64,000 nucleotides of DNA from Cytobacillus oceanisediminis. Lineage in GTDB: Bacteria; Bacillota; Bacilli; Bacillales; Cytobacillaceae. Below are positions 1-8,709 of the stretch, in pieces (the stretch's first letter is position 1; each line of letters starts with the position of its first letter). The notes under the pieces were generated by a model. It worked only from the letters and a program-made list of their open reading frames with translations, did no database searches and was not told the DNA's origin. The position numbers were made by a program, and so were the translations under genes. Location of the stretch: the NCBI RefSeq assembly GCF_004366035.1, contig NZ_SOEE01000003.1, positions 434,001 through 498,000 on the forward strand, given 5' to 3'.

Positions 1-1108
1 AACCTTTGTTTAACCTATTCTTCATAAAATGGTTCTTAATCCATTTTATAATAAGAAGGAGAGGCAGGTACACATATACAAAACCGATCCCTGCATTAGC
101 GGTAAAATGGATAAGATAATCAGTACTTCTAAATTCTCTAAAGTTTACCGAAGCAATCATCTCCGCAATAAGTAAGAACAGTAAAGTCGCTTTAGGAGGA
201 ATTGAGAAAGTTCTTTTTGCGATTCTTGTACATACCCACAAAGAAATACATATAGGGGATATGATCACTAACAGCCAAATAAAGACGAATATATACTCAA
301 ATCTTTCCAGAAAAGAGAACATAACGACCTTAACCATCATCAGAGTGGGCCACGGTAAATGCTTCAATACATCCTGATTAAAGTATAAGAATGATACCAA
401 AGTTATAACTAGGTAAATGATGAAAGTATACATATTTCCGAGATGGGCCCATTTAGAAATATCTTTGTTATTCGAACTCCTAATGAAGGGATAATACATC
501 AGGATCCACTCGAAACCAAGAAAAAGCAGGGCATAGGCTTTAGAAGATAAAAATAGCTCAGTGAGGGAATGACTGAAGGCTGGGAGCAGATTAATATAAT
601 TCATATGCTTCAATGGGAAATAGATTAAAAAGAACAGAAAAGCAGGCAAAATAACTCCCCAGAAACTAAAGCCGGTTAGACTGCGAAAGCCGCTTGAAAT
701 AATATAATAAAATGTGAGTCCGAAAATGAAGCATAGCTGCCATGTTTTTATGGTAGGATACACCCATATTTGGATGACCTCAATATAAGCACGAAGGACC
801 GTCAAGGAAGCCAGCCAGAAATAAACCAATGCCAGGACAGACATGATACTCCCAGCCGTTTTTCCAAAGCAATACTGATGAACAGCTACTAAATCATTGG
901 TTTCCCCGTCTAACAGCTTAAAGATTATATAGAGTATGATATGGGTTATAACCCAAGTAATAATTAAAGAAATCCAGGCATCCTGTTCAGCATCTTTAAT
1001 CACCTGGCTTTGAAAATTCAGGATCCCAATTCCGGTTTGTGAAGAGTGAATGAGAAAGAATGTGAAAAAAGCCGAAACCTGAAATTGTTTTTCTACTTTT
1101 ACGCTCAC
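1..1108 (-). CDS. Spore germination permease, GerAB/GerKB family (cut by window edge)
   Basis: Integral membrane B subunit of a GerA-type germinant receptor, expected in the spore inner membrane. The GTG start at 1106-1108 directly abuts the stop codon of the preceding GerAC gene, with a GGGTGGG ribosome site inside that gene. About 369 codons are open and the frame is still open at base 1, so only the last residues are missing (the family is about 365-370 aa). The N terminus (VSVKVEKQFQVSAFF, then TGIGIL) and roughly ten hydrophobic segments match the APC-type spore permease family. It is the third gene of an A-C-B operon. Family assignment is firm; the germinant is unknown. Confidence 0.9.
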   Translation of the reverse strand, partial: MSVKVEKQFQVSAFFTFFLIHSSQTGIGILNFQSQVIKDAEQDAWISLIITWVITHIILYIIFKLLDGETNDLVAVHQYCFGKTAGSIMSVLALVYFWLASLTVLRAYIEVIQIWVYPTIKTWQLCFIFGLTFYYIISSGFRSLTGFSFWGVILPAFLFFLIYFPLKHMNYINLLPAFSHSLTELFLSSKAYALLFLGFEWILMYYPFIRSSNNKDISKWAHLGNMYTFIIYLVITLVSFLYFNQDVLKHLPWPTLMMVKVVMFSFLERFEYIFVFIWLLVIISPICISLWVCTRIAKRTFSIPPKATLLFLLIAEMIASVNFREFRSTDYLIHFTANAGIGFVYVYLPLLLIIKWIKNHFMKNRLNKG

Positions 1109-2188
1109 CTATTTTCCCACCCCAGTTTGCCTAATTGTAATTTTGGTATCTGCATCATATGTCATACCAGGATATATCCGATCGTAAAAACTCAGTTCAG
1201 AATAATTTTCGTGATTTGCTTTATACCTTCTTCCTATACCAATAGGATCAACACCATTTGCTTGAAACTTCTTAAGAAGGATTTCAGCCTCGGTTGAAAT
1301 GGATTTCTGTAAGGCGTTTTTTAACAGTTTAAGATCCTTTTCTTTTTCCAGATTAATCCACTCAGGCAAAGCATCAAGTTCTACATTCAAATTCAGGCTC
1401 ACTTTTACTTTTTCCTTTAGATTGTCCTTGATGAATTTGACCTTATGTTTTCCACTGATAATTCTTACCCCAATATTAGCTTTGTTTCCATTCATGTTGA
1501 GATTAAAGCTGTATACTCCTCTTTTATTTGCGTCCGTCATTAATTTTAATAAGAAGGTTTCTTTTTCCGAAATCCTAAGTGCCAATTTATCATCTTTAAA
1601 AATCCCCATTCCGTCGACTTTAACATTTTCTTTAGAATCCACAGTGAGATTGGGAAAGGACATATCAATACCGCTTCCAAAAAACTGGTCATACATTAAA
1701 TGCAGGTCAGTTTCAGGAATTCCCTCATTTTCTATACTTTTTTCAATCAGATTCATTAGGAATAGAGGACTCTCCTTCAGGGTTTTTCTAAGTAGTAGAT
1801 CTGGAGATCCATCTGTAATGACAATCCTTATTATGCCGATTTTTGGATCCTTGCAGATGGTGTCTAATATGGGTGCCAAACCCTCTCTGCTTAGTTTATC
1901 TCCAAATATCAAAAGCCTCACCTGACCGATTTCAAAGGGAAATTGAGATTTATGGCTAAGTTCTTCCTGCAGGCTGGATGGATTTTCAGCAGCCGCTGTG
2001 ATCAAAGCAGGATTATCACTCTCGGCATAATTTGGATAAACAACACTTGCTTTTAACATCTCTTCTTCTTTGTCAAATCCTATATTATGCATCAAAGAGA
2101 CTTCATCAATAGTATTGTGAGGCACACATCCAGCCAGGATAAGAGATAAAATAACACAACCCATTTTGACAAATGTGTTATTCATCAT
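1109..2188 (-). CDS. Germinant receptor lipoprotein, GerAC/GerKC family
   Basis: Lipoprotein C subunit of the germinant receptor, anchored on the outer face of the spore inner membrane. It has 359 aa, the usual family length. The N terminus is a lipoprotein signal with lipobox LILAGC, so Cys21 is the predicted diacylglycerol site. Typical GerAC features include VSLMHNIGFDKE near the N terminus and the C-terminal helical region with FQANGVDPIGIG. The start overlaps the end of GerAA by 11 bases and the stop abuts the GerAB start, so the three genes should be translationally coupled. Met1 and Met2 are both usable starts. Confidence 0.93.
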   Translation of the reverse strand: MMNNTFVKMGCVILSLILAGCVPHNTIDEVSLMHNIGFDKEEEMLKASVVYPNYAESDNPALITAAAENPSSLQEELSHKSQFPFEIGQVRLLIFGDKLSREGLAPILDTICKDPKIGIIRIVITDGSPDLLLRKTLKESPLFLMNLIEKSIENEGIPETDLHLMYDQFFGSGIDMSFPNLTVDSKENVKVDGMGIFKDDKLALRISEKETFLLKLMTDANKRGVYSFNLNMNGNKANIGVRIISGKHKVKFIKDNLKEKVKVSLNLNVELDALPEWINLEKEKDLKLLKNALQKSISTEAEILLKKFQANGVDPIGIGRRYKANHENYSELSFYDRIYPGMTYDADTKITIRQTGVGK

Positions 2189-3674
2189 TAATATCCTCCT
2201 TTTTTTTGTTCTTCTCTTTTGATGAATATTTTATTGTATCTTTAGCTCTCAAATAATCTGGCCTTTTATTAATTACACTGTAAGGTGATCTAATAAAACT
2301 ATCTTTAAAATTATTGCGCCGGAACGGATACAAAGGAACCATGTAAGGAGTTTCAAACGATTTTAGTTTAAACAAATGACATAATATGACTGCAAACCCT
2401 AACATAATACCTAATCCACCTAGCAATGATGACATAATGATAAAGGGAAATCTTAATAGCCGAATTGTATTGGACATAGACATAGTAGGTGTAGTGAATG
2501 AAGCCAGGGCAGATAAAGCCACGACAATTAATAATATATTACTTGTCAGTGCTGCCATAACAGCTGCCTGACCAATGACAATACCGCCAACAATTCCCAA
2601 TGTTTGTCCCACTTTTGTAGGCAATCGGGCTCCTGCTTCTCTTAATAATTCAATGGTCATTTCCAAAAAAAGAACTTCCATTACCGGCGGAAATGGAACG
2701 TTTGCTCTGGACTCTATTAGCGGTCCCAGTAAATCAGCAGGTACAACCTCATAATGAAACGTCACAACCGCAACATAAAGTGAGGAAGAAAAGATTGAGA
2801 AAATGATCGCAAATATTCGTATTAATCGAAAGAAGGACCCAACAATCCAGTTATAATAATAATCTTCAGGTGAAATGAAAAAATCGAGCAGGGTAGAAGG
2901 CCCGGATATTGCCGATGGTGAACCATCACTGAATATAACTACTTGTCCCAGAGAGAGCGTATAACAAATTCTATCCAGTCTCTCTGTAGATAAGTAAAGT
3001 GGAAAAGGGGTATGAGAATTATCTCTAATGATTTCGTCTAAAGCAGAGGTATCCCAAATAATATCAAAATCTATTTTAGCCAGTCTTTTTTTTACTGTTT
3101 CTATGTGTTTTTCATTTGTAATACCATCTAAATAAACAATGGCAACTCTTGTTTTCGACAGTGTCCCCAGAGTAAGCTCTTCAGTCGTTACTAAAGGAGA
3201 TTTCAACTTACTGCGAAGTAAAAGAATATTAGTATCAAGACTCTCAACAAACCCTAGCTTTGGCCCTGTAACACTATATTCATTCTCTGTTTCATTCGTT
3301 TCTCTAATCCCTTTAGATAAATTGCTGACGTTTACTAAAAGCCAATCTTCAGACGTATTTTCAAATGTAATTAGTACAAATCCTTTATGCAGCTTCTCTT
3401 CGATTTCTTTTGCATCCTGAGTTGTCATTACTTCTTCAAGAGGAATGCTGTTTTTAAATTGATTAATATCAAAAGCCTGATCAGTCTTTTTTTCGCATTC
3501 ATTAATATAGGGAAGAAATACTTGTTCCATCGTCTTGTGATCGATTAGTGAAGTGAAGCATGAAATGAATATCTTGACCCCTGAAACATTTTTTTTAATC
3601 TCTTTAAAATCAGATGACTTTTTAGCTCTTTTCACTATTTCTGCAGGATTCTGATTCTTTTTTTCCTTTATCAT
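2178..3674 (-). CDS. Germinant receptor A subunit, GerAA/GerKA family
   Basis: A subunit of the GerA-type receptor, about 498 aa. A soluble N-terminal domain (about 1-280) is followed by a membrane domain with roughly five segments, marked by RANVPFPPVMEVLFLEM and GGIVIGQAAV, both hallmarks of the family. The ATG at 3674 is chosen because AGGGAG lies about 10 bases upstream; an in-frame TTG at 3680 is the alternative. It is first in the operon. The gene order A-C-B resembles B. subtilis gerK rather than gerA. A sigma-G-like promoter lies just upstream. Confidence 0.93.
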   Translation of the reverse strand: MIKEKKNQNPAEIVKRAKKSSDFKEIKKNVSGVKIFISCFTSLIDHKTMEQVFLPYINECEKKTDQAFDINQFKNSIPLEEVMTTQDAKEIEEKLHKGFVLITFENTSEDWLLVNVSNLSKGIRETNETENEYSVTGPKLGFVESLDTNILLLRSKLKSPLVTTEELTLGTLSKTRVAIVYLDGITNEKHIETVKKRLAKIDFDIIWDTSALDEIIRDNSHTPFPLYLSTERLDRICYTLSLGQVVIFSDGSPSAISGPSTLLDFFISPEDYYYNWIVGSFFRLIRIFAIIFSIFSSSLYVAVVTFHYEVVPADLLGPLIESRANVPFPPVMEVLFLEMTIELLREAGARLPTKVGQTLGIVGGIVIGQAAVMAALTSNILLIVVALSALASFTTPTMSMSNTIRLLRFPFIIMSSLLGGLGIMLGFAVILCHLFKLKSFETPYMVPLYPFRRNNFKDSFIRSPYSVINKRPDYLRAKDTIKYSSKEKNKKKEDINDE

Positions 3675-3707
3675 AAACAACTGTACTCCCTAACATTTGT
3701 TACTACT

Positions 3708-3737
3708 TAGTATTATTCCTATCAAAAAATGTATGCA
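3708..3737 (-). promoter_or_regulatory. Sigma-G-like forespore promoter of the germination operon
   Basis: On the minus strand TGCATA is followed after 17 bases by AATACTA, ending about 33 bases before the GerAA start. This fits the sigma-G consensus (GHATR, 17-18 bases, CATWHTA) with one mismatch in the -10 element. Germinant receptor operons are classic forespore genes, and the second receptor operon in this window has a similar element. Confidence 0.6.
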
Positions 3738-3907
3738 CTTTAACATTTTTATTCTGGCTGGAAGATAGTATTGGTAATTCAAGGCCATTTTAGTAATTCA
3801 ATGAAAGGGCGCCTTTCTTGAATAAGAGATGCACTTTCTTCATGAATAAGATGCTGAATAAAACCCTTCTTATAGTTAGGGTTTTATAATTAGAGATATA
3901 AAACTTT

Positions 3908-3947
3908 AAAACCTTCCATTTCTAATGGTGAATAGGCGGAAGGTTTT
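3908..3947 (-). terminator. Terminator of the DUF421 gene
   Basis: Ten-base-pair stem AAAACCTTCC/GGAAGGTTTT with its left arm (minus strand) inside the last codons of the DUF421 gene, followed by a T-rich stretch. A second perfect hairpin (ATAAAACCCT/AGGGTTTTAT, 3858-3887) lies just beyond and may be a back-up. Confidence 0.6.
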
Positions 3948-4653
3948 GAAGATTATTTGTGGTTTTAATACTTACATATAGTTCATTCATATCGTTAACA
4001 GCTGCATAAAAGACATCCTTTACATCGAAAATATTTTTTCTTTCCAACTCCTCATAAAGCCATGATTCATTTAAATTCCTTGAGTATAGGACTTTTTCAT
4101 AAACCTCTCCATCAATAACAACTGGTACATCAATTCCCTTATTAAGAACATTCGGTTGAGGAAGAATATGTTCAACTCGTGCAACTTCCTTTTCAGGATA
4201 CAATTTAACAGATAAATTTCCATTTGCTTCAATTATGGCTAATTCAACATCCTGGACATTAAAAATTTGATGTTCTCTTAACATCTGTAAAATGGTATCA
4301 ATCGAATACTGTATTTTTTTCATTTTGTTCACTAAAAATTGTCCTTGATAAATGACCATTGTAGGTTCAAATGTTAACAAACGGCCTATCTTACGATTTT
4401 TGATTTTCCAGGTTGCAATTAATTTTTGTAGTAAAGCTATTGCAATAATAGCAATCGCTGTAAATAAATGATTTATCTTTGGGTCTGCTATATCAGCACC
4501 AACTACAGCACCTAAAGTTAAAATGACTAAAAAATCAAATACCGGCAATTCACCTATGGATCGTTTTCCCATATAAAGTGTTGCAAATAATGCTAGCGGC
4601 AAAATGGTGACAATTCGTCCTAAAACTTTTAATATTTGAAATGCATATTCCAT
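3922..4653 (-). CDS. DUF421 (YetF-type) membrane protein
   Basis: 243 aa. Three hydrophobic segments in the first ~90 residues contain the family signature LYMGKRSIGELPVFDFLV, followed by a cytosolic alpha/beta domain (about 95-225). This is the layout of the DUF421/YetF family (B. subtilis YetF, YdfS, YrbG). Relatives have been linked to spore membrane properties and wet-heat resistance, but the biochemical role is not settled. The start has a good GAGGTGAT ribosome site 5 bases upstream. Monocistronic with its own terminator. Confidence 0.9.
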   Translation of the reverse strand: MEYAFQILKVLGRIVTILPLALFATLYMGKRSIGELPVFDFLVILTLGAVVGADIADPKINHLFTAIAIIAIALLQKLIATWKIKNRKIGRLLTFEPTMVIYQGQFLVNKMKKIQYSIDTILQMLREHQIFNVQDVELAIIEANGNLSVKLYPEKEVARVEHILPQPNVLNKGIDVPVVIDGEVYEKVLYSRNLNESWLYEELERKNIFDVKDVFYAAVNDMNELYVSIKTTNNLQNLPPIHH

Positions 4654-4732
4654 AATATCACCTCATATAGGGAACTTTACATTTTAATATGACACAGATA
4701 ATTATTAATTATTTACTTGTCATCAATAATAG

Positions 4733-4858
4733 GGTGCTATTGTTGAACAAGCACTTAAAGGATCTTTAACTGATTTTCCGAATATGTTAATCATAAGTAT
4801 TAAATGCCAAAGCTCTGAAGTAAAACAACAAGAAAGAGAGTATTTATTTGACTTTTGA
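4733..4858 (+). pseudogene. Possible C-terminal gene relic, unidentified
   Basis: An open stretch after a TAG stop reads about 41 sensible codons, including VEQALKGSLTDFPNM and ending QQEREYLFDF, then TGA. There is no start codon or ribosome site. Composition looks protein-like rather than random, so this may be the 3' end of a lost gene. The family is not recognised. Confidence 0.35.
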
Positions 4859-4874
4859 CTCTGGATCTCTAATC

Positions 4875-4903
4875 TTGACACTTACCTATTAGTAAGTTAC
4901 TAT
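4875..4903 (+). promoter_or_regulatory. Sigma-A promoter of the TetR gene
   Basis: TTGACA (4875-4880), 17-base spacer, TACTAT (4898-4903). The spacer is almost entirely occupied by the 18-bp operator palindrome. Only six bases separate the -10 element from the ATG, so transcription should start at or beside the start codon and the mRNA would be essentially leaderless. Confidence 0.8.
4880..4897 (+). promoter_or_regulatory. TetR operator 1
   Basis: ACTTAC-N6-GTAAGT inverted repeat lying between the -35 and -10 boxes of the repressor gene. The same palindrome recurs at 5497-5514 ahead of the transporter, which supports autoregulation plus control of the exporter. Confidence 0.8.
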
Positions 4904-4909
4904 TGGGGC

Positions 4910-5473
4910 ATGGAAAACAGAAAAAAACAAATTGTAGACTTAGCCATTAAATTGATCCAGCAAAAAGGGTATGTAGCCTTCAGCTATGATGACATTTCTA
5001 AACAGCTTGGGGTGACCAAAGCAAGCATTCACTATCACTTTGAAAAGAAGGAGGATTTAGGAGTCGCAGTTACAGATCGTATGTTATTGAGACTGCAGGA
5101 ATCATTAATGTCAATTAAAAATTCGCCGGCTTCTGCTGAAGAGAAGCTAAAGCAGTTCATCCAGCAGCAGGCTCAAAGATTCGAGTGTACTGAAATTTGT
5201 CCTATTTCTTCGCTGCAGACGGATTATGAATCTTTGCCATCCATCGTACAAGAGAAGATTGGGGAAGTCAGCAGACTGGAGCTCCGAGTAATGAAAGAAT
5301 TAGTTGCCGAGGCACAAGCTGAAAATATCTTAAATAGCTCTGATGATGCCCATCAAGTAGCGATAACAATATTATCAAGTGTTAAAGGAGCTTTATTATA
5401 CAGGCGTGTTCTAGGTGATGATGTATTAGCCGATGTACTAAATCAGTTAAATCGTTTCTTAAAAAAACCGTAG
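4910..5473 (+). CDS. TetR/AcrR family repressor
   Basis: 187-aa dimeric DNA-binding repressor. The helix-turn-helix spans about residues 27-46 (DDISKQLGVTKASIHYHF) and the C-terminal ligand domain follows, with CPISSLQTDYESLP in its middle. No better start exists downstream, because residues 2-20 are part of the first TetR helix. It is followed 91 bases later by an MFS transporter with the same operator in front, so it most likely represses an efflux pump that is induced by the pump substrate. The ligand is unknown. The stop codon lies inside a terminator hairpin. Confidence 0.92.
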   Translation: MENRKKQIVDLAIKLIQQKGYVAFSYDDISKQLGVTKASIHYHFEKKEDLGVAVTDRMLLRLQESLMSIKNSPASAEEKLKQFIQQQAQRFECTEICPISSLQTDYESLPSIVQEKIGEVSRLELRVMKELVAEAQAENILNSSDDAHQVAITILSSVKGALLYRRVLGDDVLADVLNQLNRFLKKP

Positions 5474-5486
5474 AAACGGTTTTTTT
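5462..5486 (+). terminator. Terminator overlapping the TetR stop codon
   Basis: Stem AAAAAACCGT / ACGGTTTTTT with a four-base loop and a T run; the TAG stop is within the stem-loop. Confidence 0.75.
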
Positions 5487-5496
5487 AAAGGAAAAA

Positions 5497-5514
5497 ACTT
5501 ACCTTCTAGTAAGT
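5497..5514 (+). promoter_or_regulatory. TetR operator 2
   Basis: ACTTAC-N6-GTAAGT, differing from operator 1 only in the spacer. It lies about 50 bases upstream of the MFS start, within the expected transporter promoter. Confidence 0.8.
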
Positions 5515-5564
5515 AACTTTTATTATTATTGAAGAATTTATAAAAGAAAGTGGGGATTACCACA

Positions 5565-6734
5565 GTGAAAAGAATGCTATTGGTTTCTCTATTGATGTCG
5601 TGTGGGGCTACCTTTATTACTCCATTATTCCCTCTATATAGTGAGACTTATCAACTGAACAGTCTGCAAATCACGATCCTGTTTGCTATTTATGCTGCAT
5701 TTCTATTGCCGACTTTGTTGGTTACTGGAGAAAAAGGCAGCACGTGGGGATTAAAGAAGGTGGTTCGCATCAGTATATGGATATCCATTGCCTCTACCTT
5801 GTTCTTTCTGGCAGGCAAAAATCCTTGGATGCTTTATGTCGCCAGATCATTGGAAGGAATCGCATACGGAGCTTTTACTGGTACAGCTGCTGCTTTGCTA
5901 ATGAAGCAAACATCTCCGAGCCAAATAGGTGCAGCTCTCAAATTATCAGGTGTTACGATTCTCATTGGTTTCGGGCTGGGACCAGCTATTGCGGGTATGA
6001 TCGTGCAATATATACATTACCTGCCACTCTACTTGCCATTTTGGATTCTGCTCGTCCTGCTTATCATCTCACTAATCGTGCTGGAATCTATTCCTAAAGA
6101 TGCTGCTTCCAGCGAACAAAAACGCGTAAAAGCTAAGATATCGCTTGGTGTGCCAGGCAATATTCGTTCTGCTTTCTTCTCAATGGCCGGATTGCCGATC
6201 TTCACAGTTTTCACCATCCAAGGAATCGCGTTTTCTCTTATTCCTAATTTCGTCAAGAATGTCATTCATACGTCCAACCTTGCTGTCTCCGGATTAATTA
6301 TTTTCGTGCTTCTCAGTGGAGCAGCAATGGCTCAGTTTATCCCCTGGCCGAGTCATCCCGTTACGCGTATTAGATTGGGCATCCTGCTTCTTGCTATGGG
6401 GTCATGGGTTATTGTTTCATCTGGATTAACATCAAGTTTGCCGCTGCTCTGGACAGGCATTTTCATCCAATCTATCGGAGGCGGGTGGACTTTTCAAATT
6501 GCCTTACGACTTGCCGGACAGTTACCGGAACCAAAAGAACGGCCACGAGTCATATCGGCCTTTTACTTGTGTGCGTATTCTGGATTTATTGTTCCCGTTA
6601 TTGGAGTCGGAATGCTTACCCAATTTTTCAATTTGAACTTTTCGCTGATTATACTAAACCTGTTTGCTGCATTTATTGTTGTATATGTCCTGCTTTATTC
6701 CGTAAAATTTAAACGCACTTATCCGGACATATAA
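5565..6734 (+). CDS. MFS transporter, probable drug/metabolite exporter
   Basis: About 389 aa with 12 predicted membrane helices and the major facilitator layout; the RSLEGIAYGAFTGTAAALL segment lies in helix 4. The GTG at 5565 is chosen because GTGGGG sits 9-10 bases upstream. In-frame GTG at 5550 lacks a ribosome site and ATG at 5574 is too far from one. The adjacent TetR gene and the shared operator make it a repressor-controlled exporter, by analogy with LmrA/LmrB-type pairs. The substrate cannot be read from sequence. Confidence 0.9.
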   Translation: MKRMLLVSLLMSCGATFITPLFPLYSETYQLNSLQITILFAIYAAFLLPTLLVTGEKGSTWGLKKVVRISIWISIASTLFFLAGKNPWMLYVARSLEGIAYGAFTGTAAALLMKQTSPSQIGAALKLSGVTILIGFGLGPAIAGMIVQYIHYLPLYLPFWILLVLLIISLIVLESIPKDAASSEQKRVKAKISLGVPGNIRSAFFSMAGLPIFTVFTIQGIAFSLIPNFVKNVIHTSNLAVSGLIIFVLLSGAAMAQFIPWPSHPVTRIRLGILLLAMGSWVIVSSGLTSSLPLLWTGIFIQSIGGGWTFQIALRLAGQLPEPKERPRVISAFYLCAYSGFIVPVIGVGMLTQFFNLNFSLIILNLFAAFIVVYVLLYSVKFKRTYPDI

Positions 6735-6798
6735 TTATTAATGCATTATCAACAATTAATGAGATCTTCTAAATCTAATCATATATGCTTTAAAATCC

Positions 6799-6823
6799 AG
6801 CTGCCGGTTCGGCGGCTTTTTTT
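6799..6823 (+). terminator. Terminator of the MFS gene
   Basis: Stem AGCTGCCG / CGGCGGCT (one G-T pair), three-base loop, followed by eight T residues. Confidence 0.85.
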
Positions 6824-6973
6824 CTCCTATTAAAAGGGAGTTTAGTTTGTGAAGAGTGCTTACATAATAAAAAGTGTACTGATGAGTAATAGTGAATTGT
6901 TAACTTCAAGAGCTGCAGAAAAGGATAATACGGTAAATATATTGCTGCTATTTAAAAGGGATTATATAAAGAG

Positions 6974-6987
6974 AATGTGATCACATT
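6974..6987. promoter_or_regulatory. Perfect 14-bp palindrome upstream of a membrane protein
   Basis: AATGTGATCACATT is exactly self-complementary and lies 25 bases before the preferred start of the next gene. It could be an operator, but the TGTGA/TCACA arms have no spacer, unlike Crp/Fnr sites. No cognate regulator is visible nearby. Confidence 0.4.
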
Positions 6988-7011
6988 GAAATGGTAAGGG
7001 GTCAGAATAGA

Positions 7012-7476
7012 ATGGGGACATCTATAGAAAGGCTATTATGGAGTATTGCACTTCCTGGTTTTGGGCAATTTTTAAATGGAAAACTGATAAAGGGAATGGT
7101 TATTGTATTTCTAGAGTTCCTTATCAATGTACAAGCGAATTTTAACGGGGTCATTATTTCAAGTTTTCATGGAGATATTGAAAAGGCAATAGCAGAAACC
7201 AATTATTTGTGGCTGATGTTTTACCCGTGTTTGTATTTCTTTGCGATGTGGGATTCCTTTAAAGATGCCGGAGGAGGGAAAAACAGTTATTCTTTTCTTC
7301 CGTTTGTGTCTTCAGCTTACTTTGTTACGGTGGGATGTATATATTCCTCTACCTTTAAGGTTTTTGGGGTATTATTAGGGCCTATTTGGCTTCCCATATT
7401 GTGTGTAATACCAGGTGTCAGTGTGGGATTCTTGTTAATGAAGATAATAATGAAAAAAAACATCGAACCATTCTAA
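7012..7476 (+). CDS. Small multi-pass membrane protein (TM2/DUF5683-like motif)
   Basis: About 154 aa with four hydrophobic segments. The N terminus carries ALPGFGQFLNGKLIKG, the PGxGQxxNG motif seen in TM2/DUF5683-type small membrane proteins. ATG 7012 is favoured by AAGGGG ten bases upstream; ATG 6991 would add seven residues but has no ribosome site. Function is unknown. No neighbour on the same strand within 130 bases. Confidence 0.72.
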   Translation: MGTSIERLLWSIALPGFGQFLNGKLIKGMVIVFLEFLINVQANFNGVIISSFHGDIEKAIAETNYLWLMFYPCLYFFAMWDSFKDAGGGKNSYSFLPFVSSAYFVTVGCIYSSTFKVFGVLLGPIWLPILCVIPGVSVGFLLMKIIMKKNIEPF

Positions 7477-7612
7477 ACAATGCAGCATTTTATTGTTAAG
7501 CCCTTAGAGGATTGTCGCTGGCAGATATTTAAACCTAATGCAATTTAATGAATAATTAGCATTTTCAATTACAAACTAAGAAAAGAAAATAAATTGTGGA
7601 GGGGCCTTTTAA

Positions 7613-8575
7613 ATGAATTTAAACGAATTAGGCTTTCTTTGGTACTTACATTCAAGTTCAAATATGGTCAATATTTTTTTGGGAAATCTGATTGAGACTG
7701 CTGAAGATACTGATTTGAAAGATGTATTAACGGAGATTAAAACACTTTCAACATTTCAGGAACAAGAGGCTTGGCAGTTCTTAGCTGATAATGGATTAAA
7801 TATTACACCGTTTTTTAGTGAAAATGATTTACATAGCCCTACAGAAAAGTTATTTTCTGATCAATTAATGATAGAAATTCTAAAGCATATAACAAGTAAT
7901 GGACTGGGTGTACTTTCTTTTCAATATACAGACTTAACTGTCCCAAAGGTTAAGAATTTTTTTAAAGAAATACTCAATAAGTTAATTCAAATTGACATTA
8001 CTATTTTAAATTTGCTGGAGCACAAAGGTTTACTGCAAAACAGGTCTTTTTCATACAAGGATGCTGAAGACAGAGAAAACAAATTATTTAAAGTGGCATC
8101 AACCCAGCAGAGGCCGCTTAATGCTGTTGAATTAGCCAGTATGTTTGGTTCATTTCAATGTAATAATGTTGGTTTAGCTCTATGTACTGCTTTTTCGGAT
8201 GTGGCAAAGGATGAAGATACAAAGAGTTTTTTGCAGGATGGGATCAAATTGTCCTATCATCAAGTGGATGTTTTATCCGAAATATATAGAGAAAACGGAG
8301 TCCCGACAACCACCGGATTAGAGTCTCATGTTCATAAGGTGAATAATTCCCCATTTTCAGATAAGCTAATGGCTAACTTAACCATGTTCTTAAATCCTAT
8401 CGGAATCGGCAATCTGCAAACTGCTGTGATTTCCAGTTATAAAAAAAGTCACGTGAAAACACTAAAGGAATTAATTGAACAGGTGGAAAGCTATTCAGAG
8501 CAAGGGTTTAAGCTATTGGTAAGGAAAGACTGGTTTAATGAGCCGCCGGTAACGAACAGGTCAATTGATAGTTAA
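7613..8575 (+). CDS. DUF3231 family protein (two-repeat form)
   Basis: 320 aa of helical, soluble sequence with the family's internal duplication: about residues 1-150 and 165-310 each look like a four-helix bundle (FLWYLHSSSNMVNIFL and ASMFGSFQCNNVGLAL head the two halves). DUF3231 proteins are typical of Bacillaceae and their role is unknown. A single-repeat member lies at 42512-43045 on the other strand. Strong ribosome site (GGAGGGG). Ends ahead of a bidirectional terminator shared with the convergent enzyme gene. Confidence 0.85.
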   Translation: MNLNELGFLWYLHSSSNMVNIFLGNLIETAEDTDLKDVLTEIKTLSTFQEQEAWQFLADNGLNITPFFSENDLHSPTEKLFSDQLMIEILKHITSNGLGVLSFQYTDLTVPKVKNFFKEILNKLIQIDITILNLLEHKGLLQNRSFSYKDAEDRENKLFKVASTQQRPLNAVELASMFGSFQCNNVGLALCTAFSDVAKDEDTKSFLQDGIKLSYHQVDVLSEIYRENGVPTTTGLESHVHKVNNSPFSDKLMANLTMFLNPIGIGNLQTAVISSYKKSHVKTLKELIEQVESYSEQGFKLLVRKDWFNEPPVTNRSIDS

Positions 8576-8634
8576 TATTTAGAGTCAAACAATCTAAAAC
8601 ATTCCCTGAAAATCATCAAAATGGGAAGGAGAAC

Positions 8635-8675
8635 AAAAAGCCGATTTGTTGATTATAGAAAAATCGGCTTCTCAA
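8635..8675. terminator. Bidirectional terminator
   Basis: AAGCCGATTT (8638-8647) pairs with AAATCGGCTT (8661-8670). A-rich flanks provide T runs on the minus strand; it serves two convergent genes. Confidence 0.6.
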
Positions 8676-8709
8676 AATTCATCATTTTGTTGTTGGGTAT
8701 TAGAAGTTC

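Noticed and set aside
1299-1925. Long plus-strand open frame opposite GerAC
   Set aside because: Antisense shadow of a well-supported gene; composition not protein-like.
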